From assembly GCA_946411985.1 (NCBI GenBank), contig CAMKFY010000014.1:1-15910 (forward strand): 15,910 nt of DNA. The letters are read 5' to 3'. The notes beneath the pieces are model-generated. The model did not search any database and was not told the DNA's origin. It saw only the letters and a program-made list of their open reading frames with translations. Of this stretch, positions 1 through 6,521 are shown piece by piece. The DNA is from an uncultured Clostridiaceae bacterium (lineage in GTDB: Bacteria; Bacillota; Clostridia; Oscillospirales; Ruminococcaceae). Numbering within the stretch: the stretch's first letter is position 1; each line of letters begins with the position of its first letter. Position numbers and translations under genes: made by a program.

Positions 1-1194
1 AAAGATGGCAGTGCTAAAAATAATTTTAATACTAATGCGTCTGTGGCTAGTAATGCTTTAGAAGCAATATTAATAGATGGCAGAACTAACGACGTTATTT
101 ACGAAAAAAATGCTGATTACCCAGCCCCTATGGCAAGCACAACAAAAGTTATGACTGCTTTACTGGCATGTGAATATATATCTAAAATGGCAAAATTAAA
201 AAATTCAGATGTAAGCACGTTTTTAGATTCGCTTTACCCTGTGCATGCAGAGGCGGTAAACCAAAGATATTTAGAAGGCACTAGTCTTTTAGGTTTGAAA
301 GATGGCGATTTAATATCTATGCGGGGTTTGCTTTATGGCTTAATGTTTTTATCGGGCAACGATGCCGCTAATGAAATAGCGATAAGGGTGTCTGGCTCTA
401 TAGTGGAATTTGTTAAGCTTATGAATGAACGCTGTAAGGCTTTAGGGTTTAAAAATACGTCTTATTCTTCGCCTTCAGGTTTGGGCCCTGAGGACGTTGT
501 ATATATTAAAAATTTAGATAACAAAACAACGGCAAGAGAGTTAGCATTGCTAATGAGTTATGTTTTTAAAAATAGCAAAACAATGCGCCAAATATTAAAA
601 ACACCAAGTATAAATAGCGAGCAATTAAGTAAAATGTGGAAACGCAAAAACATAGATAAAAAAGACGGGCGATTGGAGTTATATAGTCAGCATAAATTTC
701 TACATAGGGGTTCAAAGCATTTTTACGAATATTCGTGTGGTGGAAAAACAGGGTTTACAAATAAAGCAGGCAGATGTTTAGTGAGCGTTGCCAAAAAAGA
801 CGACCTGCCTTTAATTGCTGTTGTGTTAAACTGCCATGAGCATTGGGGATCGGTTAGGAATATGTTTGATTATGGCTTCTCGCAATATAAAGATTTTATT
901 CTGCCACAAGATTCTGATAATACTAGAAACGCGCTGGAAAATTTGAGTTTGAGGTGGTGTGGAGAGGAAGATAAGTATTTTAAGGTTAAGGTTAAAAAGC
1001 CTTGCAAAATATCTGCTCAAAACAGTATACTTAATAATTATAAAGTTGATTACAAAATAGTGGCGTCACCCTTCTATTTTGGAAAATTAAAAGAAGGCGA
1101 CACCGTAGGCAAAATAGAGTATTATTTAAAGGGTAGGCTTGTGGCTAAGTCAAGCTTGGTGTCGGCTGAAGATGTTAGTGATGGTGAAAACTAA
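1..1194 (+). CDS. D-alanyl-D-alanine carboxypeptidase (PBP5/DacF type, peptidase S11), 5' end missing
   Basis: This penicillin-binding protein removes the terminal D-alanine from peptidoglycan pentapeptides outside the membrane. The frame is open from base 1, so the gene starts left of the window and its signal peptide is not seen; the GTG at 43 is internal. The three active-site motifs are present. STTK begins at base 136 (visible residue 46), with Ser the acylated nucleophile. SGN is at visible residues 118-120. KTG is at 249-251, followed by FTNKAGRC. The last 90 or so residues look like the PBP5 C-terminal beta domain. No membrane helix is visible at the C-terminus, which ends in an acidic tail. 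The 397 visible residues are close to full family length, so only the leader is probably missing. The exact paralogue (DacA, DacB or DacF) cannot be decided. The stop lies 2 bases from the stop of convergent dapB. Confidence 0.93.
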   Translation, partial: KDGSAKNNFNTNASVASNALEAILIDGRTNDVIYEKNADYPAPMASTTKVMTALLACEYISKMAKLKNSDVSTFLDSLYPVHAEAVNQRYLEGTSLLGLKDGDLISMRGLLYGLMFLSGNDAANEIAIRVSGSIVEFVKLMNERCKALGFKNTSYSSPSGLGPEDVVYIKNLDNKTTARELALLMSYVFKNSKTMRQILKTPSINSEQLSKMWKRKNIDKKDGRLELYSQHKFLHRGSKHFYEYSCGGKTGFTNKAGRCLVSVAKKDDLPLIAVVLNCHEHWGSVRNMFDYGFSQYKDFILPQDSDNTRNALENLSLRWCGEEDKYFKVKVKKPCKISAQNSILNNYKVDYKIVASPFYFGKLKEGDTVGKIEYYLKGRLVAKSSLVSAEDVSDGEN

Positions 1195-1196
1195 TA

Positions 1197-1961
1197 CTAT
1201 TTGCCTACCAAATCACTCATATTGTATAAGCCTGGCTTTTTATTGTTAATAAATGCAGCTGCTCTTAAAGCTCCAGCTGCAAACACGCTTTTGCTGTTTG
1301 CTATATGCTTTATAGATATTGTTTCGTCTTGACTTGAAAATATTACTTCATGTTCGCCAACTATAGAGCCAGCTCTTACTGAATGTATTCCTATTTCGTT
1401 GTCGTCACGTTTTTTTCTAATATCGTGTCTATTATATATATATTTATAATAATTTTTTGCTTCAAAATTTATAGCGTCAGCCAACATTAAGGCTGTGCCG
1501 CTTGGGGCATCGATTTTTTTGTTGTGATGCTTTTCTATTATTTCTATATCGAAATCTTTACCAAGCGTGTTAAATGCTTTTTTTATTAACTGCATCACTA
1601 GGTTTATACCTAAAGACATATTAAATGTGAAAAAAATTGGCAAAATTTCAGAATATTTTTTTATCTGCTCTATTTGATTTTCGTTATACCCTGTGGTAGC
1701 AAGCACTAGCGGTATATTATTGGTTTTCGCGAAATCTAAAAGCCCACTTAGCGCATTCACATTAGAAAAATCTATTATAGCGTCTGCTTTAACGTTTTGT
1801 GGAAAGTTTGCGGTTATTTTAATTTCGGTGTCACTGTAGTTTTTTGTTATGCTTGGGTCTACCCCGGCTACTATTTCAAAATTAGCGTTACATTGCTTAA
1901 CCATTTCAGATATACATCTACCCATTTTGCCTAGCGCTCCGTTTAAAATTATACTTGTCAA
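1197..1961 (-). CDS. dapB: 4-hydroxy-tetrahydrodipicolinate reductase
   Basis: DapB reduces 4-hydroxy-tetrahydrodipicolinate to tetrahydrodipicolinate with NAD(P)H in the cytoplasm, the step after DapA in diaminopimelate and lysine synthesis. The 254 residues are slightly under the usual 260-270. The N-terminal Rossmann motif is GALGKMG (residues 8-14), with VD at 34-35 at the end of the next strand. The catalytic and substrate signature EKHHNKKIDAPSGTA (143-157) carries His145/His146, Lys149 and the SGT loop. The start is a TTG at 1961-1959, chosen because the protein begins directly at the Rossmann strand and AAGGAG lies 9 bases upstream. It is the last gene of the nfnA-nfnB-asd-dapA-dapB operon, 25 bases after dapA. 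No terminator fits between its stop and the opposing carboxypeptidase gene. Confidence 0.97.
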   Translation of the reverse strand: MTSIILNGALGKMGRCISEMVKQCNANFEIVAGVDPSITKNYSDTEIKITANFPQNVKADAIIDFSNVNALSGLLDFAKTNNIPLVLATTGYNENQIEQIKKYSEILPIFFTFNMSLGINLVMQLIKKAFNTLGKDFDIEIIEKHHNKKIDAPSGTALMLADAINFEAKNYYKYIYNRHDIRKKRDDNEIGIHSVRAGSIVGEHEVIFSSQDETISIKHIANSKSVFAAGALRAAAFINNKKPGLYNMSDLVGK

Positions 1962-1970
1962 TAGTTTTTT

Positions 1971-1976
1971 CTCCTT
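1971..1976 (-). promoter_or_regulatory. Ribosome binding site that fixes the TTG start of dapB
   Basis: AAGGAG on the minus strand ends 9 bases before the TTG at 1961-1959. There is no ATG or GTG in frame near it, and the Rossmann strand begins within five residues, so the TTG is the start. Confidence 0.8.
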
Positions 1977-1986
1977 AAATAGTTTA

Positions 1987-2874
1987 TTATATAAATTTGT
2001 GCTTTTCCAAACACAATTTCAATTTCTTTAGCTTTTGCTCGTCTAATTCACAAAGCGGCAACCTGCATGACCCAACCTGCATGCCCATTAAATTCATTGC
2101 TTCTTTAACAGGAATAGGGTTTACTTCTATAAACAATGCGTTAATAAGATTTAAAAATTCTAGTTGCAAGCTTGCGCTTTCTTTGCAATTTCCATTTAAA
2201 TATAATTCGCATATTTTATGCGTTTGAGCTGGCGCTATGTTTGCCAACACAGATATAACTCCCACTCCGCCTAGCGACATAATAGGCACTGTTTGGTCAT
2301 CATTACCTGAAAATATAAAAAGGTTATCTTCACAAGCATTAGCAATCTTTGCAACATCTGAAATTGAGCCTGAAGCTGCTTTGATTGCGGTTATATTTTC
2401 ATGTTTTGAGAGCTCTTTTAATGTGCTTATTTCTATTTTGCAACCGGTTCTAGAAGGCACGTCATACACTATAACCGGTATGTTTATGCTATCTGCTATG
2501 CATTTGTAGTGTTTTATTAATCCAGTTTGCGAAGCTTTATTGTAGTATGGGCTAACCACAAGAACGCCATCTGCCTTTAAGCTTTCTGCTTCCTTTGAAA
2601 GCTCTATTGCATAACTCGTGCTATTGCTTCCGGTGCCTGCTATAACAGGCACTCTTTTTTTTGCTTGATTAACCACCTCTTCAATAACCTTTTTATGCTC
2701 TAAGTCTGTAAGCGTGGAAGATTCGCCTGTAGTGCCACACGCTATTATAGCATCTGTGCCATTTTCTATATGCCACTCCACCAACTCTTTTAACTTTTCG
2801 TAGTTAACCGAGCCATCGGGGTGCATTGGAGTTATTAAAGCCACTCCAGAGCCTTTAAATAGTGGTTTTTTCAT
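1987..2874 (-). CDS. dapA: 4-hydroxy-tetrahydrodipicolinate synthase
   Basis: DapA condenses pyruvate with aspartate semialdehyde, the committed step of diaminopimelate/lysine synthesis, through a Schiff base on a lysine. The 295-residue length is typical of this TIM-barrel family. The active-site residues are in place at a constant offset of +4 from the E. coli enzyme: Thr48/Thr49 in CGTTGES, Tyr137 in VYDVPSRTG with Arg142, and the Schiff-base Lys165 in ITAIKAASG. SPYYNK (109-114) is also conserved. The ATG start follows AAGGAG by 8 bases. The gene sits 27 bases after asd, which makes its aldehyde substrate, and 25 bases before dapB, which uses its product. Many DapA enzymes are inhibited by lysine; I cannot predict that here. 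Confidence 0.98.
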   Translation of the reverse strand: MKKPLFKGSGVALITPMHPDGSVNYEKLKELVEWHIENGTDAIIACGTTGESSTLTDLEHKKVIEEVVNQAKKRVPVIAGTGSNSTSYAIELSKEAESLKADGVLVVSPYYNKASQTGLIKHYKCIADSINIPVIVYDVPSRTGCKIEISTLKELSKHENITAIKAASGSISDVAKIANACEDNLFIFSGNDDQTVPIMSLGGVGVISVLANIAPAQTHKICELYLNGNCKESASLQLEFLNLINALFIEVNPIPVKEAMNLMGMQVGSCRLPLCELDEQKLKKLKLCLEKHKFI

Positions 2875-2901
2875 AATGTTCTCTCCTTGTGTTAATATAT
2901 T

Positions 2902-3978
2902 TTAAAAATAACCTTCTACTGCTAGAAGTTCTGCCATTAAAATTGCACCTTTTGCAGCGCCACGTAGCGTGTTATGAGAAAGGCACACAAATTTATAATT
3001 ATATTGCTTGTCTTGCCTCAATCTGCCTATAGATATTGTCATGCCGCCCCCTAAATTTCTGTCTATTTTTGTTTGTGGCCTGTTTGGCTCTTCAAAATAG
3101 GTTAAGAATTTTTCTGGCGCTGATGGCAAATTTAAATTATAAATTTCTGGTTTAAAATTTTCCCATATTTTTTTTATGTCTTCTATGCTAGGCGCATCTT
3201 TTAAGCTTAAAAACACAGCAGCCATATGCCCGTCTGATACGGGCACTCTTAGGCATTGTGTTGTTATAGATATATTTTCATTTAAAACTATTTCGTCATT
3301 TTTTATAGTGCCCCATATTTTTAGCGGTTCTAGCTCAGATTTTTCTTCTTCGCCCTTAATATATGGTATAACGTTATCGTTTATATCTTCCCACTCGTTT
3401 AAAGTTCTGCCTGCGCCAGACACCGCTTGGTATGTGCATGCTAAAATATTGGTTGGTGTAAATTTTAAAAGAGGGGATATAGCTGGAACGTAACTTTGTA
3501 TAGAACAATTAGATTTTACTGCTACAAACCCCCTTTTAACACCAAGCCTTTTGCGCTGATATTTTATAATTTCTGCGTGCTTGGAGTTTATTTCGGGTAT
3601 AATCATGGGAACGTCTGCGCTAAACCTGTTTGCAGAATTGTTAGATATTACAGGGCATTCTAATTTTGCGTAACATTCTTCTAAATTTTTAATGTCTTCT
3701 TTTTTCATGTTAACAGCGCAAAACACAAAATCTACTTCTTTTACTATATTTTTAATATCTTTTATAGCATCTAAAACCACCATTTTTTTAAAACGTTGCG
3801 GTATGCTGGCTTGTAGTTTCCATCTGCCTTTTACAGCTTCTTCATAATATTTATTAGCACTAGAAGCAGACGCAGCAAGCACCTTTACGTTAAACCATGG
3901 GTGTGTATCTAAAATTGTTAGAAAGCGCTGGCCAACCATGCCCGTTGCGCCTATAACTCCAACGTTAAATTTAATCAA
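2902..3978 (-). CDS. asd: Aspartate-semialdehyde dehydrogenase, archaeal/fungal-type subfamily
   Basis: Asd reduces aspartyl phosphate with NADPH to aspartate semialdehyde, the branch point to lysine/diaminopimelate and to threonine and methionine. The 358 residues begin with the Rossmann motif VGVIGATGMVGQR (6-18). The nucleophile is Cys158 in KSNCSIQ and the catalytic histidine is probably His251 in VSDGHMAA. The wording SNNSANRF, the C-terminal EPNRPQT and the N-terminal spacing match the archaeal/fungal branch rather than the common E. coli or B. subtilis branches. The start is a TTG at 3978-3976 with a full AAAGGAGG 9 bases upstream and no competing ATG. It lies 28 bases after nfnB and 27 bases before dapA, so it is co-transcribed with both. 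The function is secure; the subfamily assignment rests on motif recall. Confidence 0.96.
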   Translation of the reverse strand: MIKFNVGVIGATGMVGQRFLTILDTHPWFNVKVLAASASSANKYYEEAVKGRWKLQASIPQRFKKMVVLDAIKDIKNIVKEVDFVFCAVNMKKEDIKNLEECYAKLECPVISNNSANRFSADVPMIIPEINSKHAEIIKYQRKRLGVKRGFVAVKSNCSIQSYVPAISPLLKFTPTNILACTYQAVSGAGRTLNEWEDINDNVIPYIKGEEEKSELEPLKIWGTIKNDEIVLNENISITTQCLRVPVSDGHMAAVFLSLKDAPSIEDIKKIWENFKPEIYNLNLPSAPEKFLTYFEEPNRPQTKIDRNLGGGMTISIGRLRQDKQYNYKFVCLSHNTLRGAAKGAILMAELLAVEGYF

Positions 3979-3987
3979 TAATTAAAA

Positions 3988-3995
3988 CCTCCTTT
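3988..3995 (-). promoter_or_regulatory. Strong ribosome binding site that fixes the TTG start of asd
   Basis: A perfect AAAGGAGG on the minus strand ends 9 bases before TTG at 3978-3976. It is the strongest Shine-Dalgarno sequence in the operon and sits between the nfnB stop and asd. Confidence 0.8.
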
Positions 3996-4006
3996 GTTAA
4001 AAACAT

Positions 4007-5398
4007 CTAATTCAAACTAAATTTTTCTATTATAGCTTTAGCAGCCAATTTTCCTGCCTGCATTGCAAGTATTACAGTGGCAGAGCCGGTTACTGCGTCG
4101 CCTCCAGCGTAAACGTTTTCTTTAGATGTGAGCCCGGTGCTACTATCTATTATTATTCCGCCCCAACTTTTTGTGTTAAGGTCTGGCGTTGTGTTTTTTA
4201 TAAGTGGGTTTGGTGAAGTGCCTATTGCAGTTATAACACATTCCACATCTATTTTGAAGTTTGTATTTTGCTTTTCCACAGGGCGCCTTCTGCCGCTTTC
4301 GTCTGGGTCTGAAAGCATCATTTCCACGCACTCCACACTTTTAACAAAAAATCTTTCATCACCGTGTATTTCAACAGGGTTGCATAAAGTTTTTAATATA
4401 ATTCCTTCTTGTTTTGCGTGCTCCACCTCTTCTAGCCTAGCTGGCATTTCCTTTTCGCTTCTCCTGTATATTATGTACACATTTTCAGCTCCTAAGCGCT
4501 TTGCACACCTCGCAGCATCCATAGCCACGTTTCCGCCACCTATAACTGCCACATTTTTTGCTTTATATATTGGCGTAGCGAAATCTTCTTCATTTGCTTT
4601 CATTAGGTTTATTCGGGTTAAAAATTCGTTTGCAGAATATACTCCATTTAAACTTTCTCCTTTTATGTTCATAAATTTTGGAAGCCCAGCGCCAGACCCT
4701 ATAAACACTGCTTTAAAACCCTGCTTTAAAAGCTCGTCTATTGTTATTGTGCTTCCTATTACAACGTTTTTTTCTATATTTGCTCCTAAATTTATAAGGT
4801 TTTCTATTTCTTTTTCTACTATGGCCTTTGGCAACCTAAATTCTGGGATGCCATATATTAAAACTCCGCCTGCTTTATGTAGTGCTTCAAAAATTGTAAC
4901 GCTAAATCCATTTTTTAAAAGTTCTCCAGCGCATGAAAGGCCGGATGGGCCAGACCCTACAATAGCTACATTTACCCCATTTTTTTTTATTTTATTATAA
5001 GAATTTTTAATATTTTTACTGTTATTATAATCTGCCACAAACCTCTCAAGCCTGCCAATGCTAACACTTTCTCCTTTAATGCCGCGCACGCAACCGCCCT
5101 CGCACTGAGTTTCTTGTGGGCAAACCCGGCCACACACTGCAGGCAAAGAGGAAGACATTTTTATTATGTTATATGCTTCTTCATATTTTTTTTCTTTTAT
5201 TTTTTCAATAAAAGCTGGTATATTTATAGAAACAGGGCATTTTAAGCTGCATGGTTTATTTTTGCAATTTAAACACCTATTTGCTTCGTTTATTGCCTGT
5301 TCTTCGTTATAGCCTAGAGCTACTTCTTTAAAATTTTTGTTTCTTTCGTTTGGGTTTTGAACGGGCATATAAGTTTTTTTTAAACTCATATTTGGCAT
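4007..5398 (-). CDS. nfnB: NADPH-binding large subunit of NADH-dependent ferredoxin:NADP+ oxidoreductase (NfnB; GltD-like flavoprotein)
   Basis: NfnB is the subunit that carries the bifurcating FAD and exchanges electrons with NADP(H) and ferredoxin in the cytoplasmic NfnAB complex. The 463 residues have the GltD-like layout. Eight N-terminal cysteines for two [4Fe-4S] clusters lie at 42, 45, 50, 54, 89, 93, 99 and 103. The FAD motif VAIVGSGPSG is at 144-153, the NADPH motif VAVIGGGNVAMDAA at 283-296, and a C-terminal FAD contact is in YAGGDAVTGS. The start MPNMS is usual for the family. Its ATG overlaps the nfnA stop by one base (TAATG), with AAGGAG 12 bases upstream inside nfnA, so translation is probably coupled. 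The same architecture is annotated as sulfide dehydrogenase SudA or glutamate synthase small subunit. The adjacent SudB/NfnA-type partner and the absence of a GltB gene favour NfnB. Confidence 0.88.
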   Translation of the reverse strand: MPNMSLKKTYMPVQNPNERNKNFKEVALGYNEEQAINEANRCLNCKNKPCSLKCPVSINIPAFIEKIKEKKYEEAYNIIKMSSSLPAVCGRVCPQETQCEGGCVRGIKGESVSIGRLERFVADYNNSKNIKNSYNKIKKNGVNVAIVGSGPSGLSCAGELLKNGFSVTIFEALHKAGGVLIYGIPEFRLPKAIVEKEIENLINLGANIEKNVVIGSTITIDELLKQGFKAVFIGSGAGLPKFMNIKGESLNGVYSANEFLTRINLMKANEEDFATPIYKAKNVAVIGGGNVAMDAARCAKRLGAENVYIIYRRSEKEMPARLEEVEHAKQEGIILKTLCNPVEIHGDERFFVKSVECVEMMLSDPDESGRRRPVEKQNTNFKIDVECVITAIGTSPNPLIKNTTPDLNTKSWGGIIIDSSTGLTSKENVYAGGDAVTGSATVILAMQAGKLAAKAIIEKFSLN

Positions 5399-6246
5399 TA
5401 TTTAATATTGCTCCTTTTTAAAAGATTACAAGTTTTATCATATTCTCTCTTTTCGTGTTCTACATACATTCTATTCCTTTCTATTGCAGTGTTAAAATCT
5501 ACTTTATGCCCATCAAAATCTGGGCCGTCTACACATGCAAACCTAGTTTGGCCGTCTACAATAATTCTGCAACCGCCACACATTCCCGTGCCGTCTATCA
5601 TTATTGGGTTCATAGAAACAGTTGTTTTAATATTATATTTTTTTGTAAGCTTGCAAACAAATTTCATCATTACGAGCGGCCCTATTGCTATAACTTCATC
5701 GTAATTTTCTCCACAATCTACTATTAACCTTTTAAGCGCATCTGTTACAAGCCCCTTTTCACCGCAAGACCCGTCATCTGTTGTTAATATAAATTTATTT
5801 GATACTCTTTCAAATTCATTTTTTAATATTACTAAGCTTTTATTTCTAAAGCCTACTATTGTGTGCACAATAGCCTTTTTACCGTTAAGATATTTTGCTA
5901 TGGGGTAGGCTATTGCGCAACCAACTCCACCACCAATTAAAGCCACTTTTTTAATATCATCTAACTTAGAAGCTTTTCCAAGAGGCCCCACAACATCAAG
6001 AATGTTATCATTCTCATTTAACTCGTTTAAAAGTTTTGTTGTGCTGCCAACCACTTGGAAAATTATTGTTATTGTTCCGCTTTCTCTATTAAAATCTGCT
6101 ACGGTTAGAGGAATTCTTTCTCCTTTTTCGTTTATTCTTAATATTATGAATTGGCCGGGTTTTACCTTTTTTGCTATATTTGGCGCATCTATTTTCATTA
6201 GTGTAACAGTTTCATGAAGAACCTTTTTTTGTAAAATTTTAAACAA
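5398..6246 (-). CDS. nfnA: NADH-binding small subunit of NADH-dependent ferredoxin:NADP+ oxidoreductase (NfnA; ferredoxin-NADP reductase-like)
   Basis: NfnA takes or gives electrons to NAD(H) and passes them through FAD and a [2Fe-2S] cluster to NfnB. The 282 residues match the family length. The FAD-binding beta barrel has GQFIILR (31-37) and R-x-P-L-T at 44-48. The nucleotide-binding domain has VALIGGGVGCAIAYP (101-115) and DDGSCGEKG (157-165). The C-terminal cluster region is GTGMCGGCRI with Cys223 and Cys226, then Cys238 in FACVDGP. Only three cysteines are apparent; for a studied NfnA I recall three cysteines plus one aspartate as ligands, and Asp218 is well placed. The start is a TTG at 6246-6244 behind GGAGAGG; the nearby ATG at 6254 is out of frame. 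It is the first gene of the operon. SudB or dihydroorotate dehydrogenase electron-transfer subunit are alternative names for the fold. Confidence 0.88.
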   Translation of the reverse strand: MFKILQKKVLHETVTLMKIDAPNIAKKVKPGQFIILRINEKGERIPLTVADFNRESGTITIIFQVVGSTTKLLNELNENDNILDVVGPLGKASKLDDIKKVALIGGGVGCAIAYPIAKYLNGKKAIVHTIVGFRNKSLVILKNEFERVSNKFILTTDDGSCGEKGLVTDALKRLIVDCGENYDEVIAIGPLVMMKFVCKLTKKYNIKTTVSMNPIMIDGTGMCGGCRIIVDGQTRFACVDGPDFDGHKVDFNTAIERNRMYVEHEKREYDKTCNLLKRSNIK

Positions 6247-6256
6247 TTATGCATTA

Positions 6257-6263
6257 CCTCTCC
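6257..6263 (-). promoter_or_regulatory. Ribosome binding site that fixes the TTG start of nfnA
   Basis: GGAGAGG on the minus strand ends 10 bases before TTG at 6246-6244. An ATG at 6254-6252 is closer to it but reads another frame. Confidence 0.7.
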
Positions 6264-6267
6264 AACT

Positions 6268-6289
6268 ATTTTTATTTCAAAATAAAAAT
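6268..6289 (-). repeat. Perfect 10-bp inverted repeat in the nfnA leader
   Basis: ATTTTTATTT and AAATAAAAAT flank a 2-base centre, 4 bases upstream of the nfnA ribosome binding site and within the roughly 94-base leader expected from the promoter at 6347-6375. It could be an operator. It could also form a weak hairpin beside the ribosome site, though the 2-base centre would force the inner pairs open. It could equally be chance in such AT-rich DNA. Confidence 0.4.
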
Positions 6290-6346
6290 CTAGAATACAA
6301 AAAACTTGTTATTTTATATTAAAAATGTGTAAAAACACCCCAAAAT

Positions 6347-6375
6347 ATTATATATTAGTTTGAAAATATAATCAA
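6347..6375 (-). promoter_or_regulatory. Sigma-A promoter of the nfnA-nfnB-asd-dapA-dapB operon
   Basis: On the minus strand -35 TTGATT (6375-6370) and a perfect -10 TATAAT (6352-6347) are separated by exactly 17 bases. Transcription would start near 6340, leaving a leader of about 94 bases. I see no lysine-riboswitch-like structure in that short leader. Confidence 0.72.
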
Positions 6376-6382
6376 TACATTA

Positions 6383-6420
6383 TTAAAAAAATTAAAAATT
6401 TGAATTTTTCCATTTTTTAA
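6383..6420. repeat. Nested AT-rich dyad between two divergent promoters
   Basis: TTAAAAAA, then AAAAATT, a TG centre, AATTTTT and TTTTTTAA form two nested inverted repeats centred at 6401/6402. It lies midway between the nfnA promoter and the ATPase promoter. It may be a regulator or nucleoid-protein site, or simply low-complexity DNA. Confidence 0.35.
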
Positions 6421-6453
6421 TTTATAATTCTTTTAGTGTAATTTTATATTATT

Positions 6454-6479
6454 TTTAATAAAGTTGTTGCTTTATTAAA
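6454..6479 (+). promoter_or_regulatory. Perfect inverted repeat, candidate metal-sensor operator upstream of the P-type ATPase
   Basis: TTTAATAAAG and CTTTATTAAA flank a 6-base centre TTGTTG. The repeat covers the probable -35 region of the ATPase gene, which is where a repressor of the ArsR/SmtB or similar metal-sensor class would bind. No regulator gene is adjacent. A rho-independent terminator is unlikely because no gene points into it and no T run follows. Confidence 0.45.
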
Positions 6480-6493
6480 GTGGCCATTATATT
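6464..6493 (+). promoter_or_regulatory. Probable promoter of the P-type ATPase
   Basis: TTGTTG (6464-6469) is a weak -35 and TATATT (6488-6493) a good -10, with 18 bases between. This places the start point near 6500, about 22 bases before the ATG. The -35 is the centre of the inverted repeat at 6454-6479. Confidence 0.42.
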
Positions 6494-6521
6494 AATAAAC
6501 TTTTGAAAAGAGAGCTTAGTT

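Noticed and set aside
4128..5000. A 290-codon plus-strand frame inside nfnB.
   Set aside because: nfnB on the opposite strand has all cluster cysteines and nucleotide motifs; this frame has no recognisable motif and no ribosome binding site.
4007..5398. Glutamate synthase small subunit (GltD) or sulfide dehydrogenase SudA as the primary call.
   Set aside because: No GltB is present, and the coupled upstream gene is an NfnA/SudB-type reductase; NfnB fits the pair best, although sulfide dehydrogenase activity is not excluded.
6326..6337. GTGT-AAAA-ACAC repeat, similar to GTGT-TTT-ACAC at 13885-13895, as a shared regulatory motif.
   Set aside because: Four-base arms are expected by chance and the two sites have unrelated contexts.
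6247..6346. A lysine riboswitch in the leader of the nfn-dap operon.
   Set aside because: The leader from the predicted start point is only about 94 bases and contains no multi-stem structure or the conserved lysine-aptamer core.
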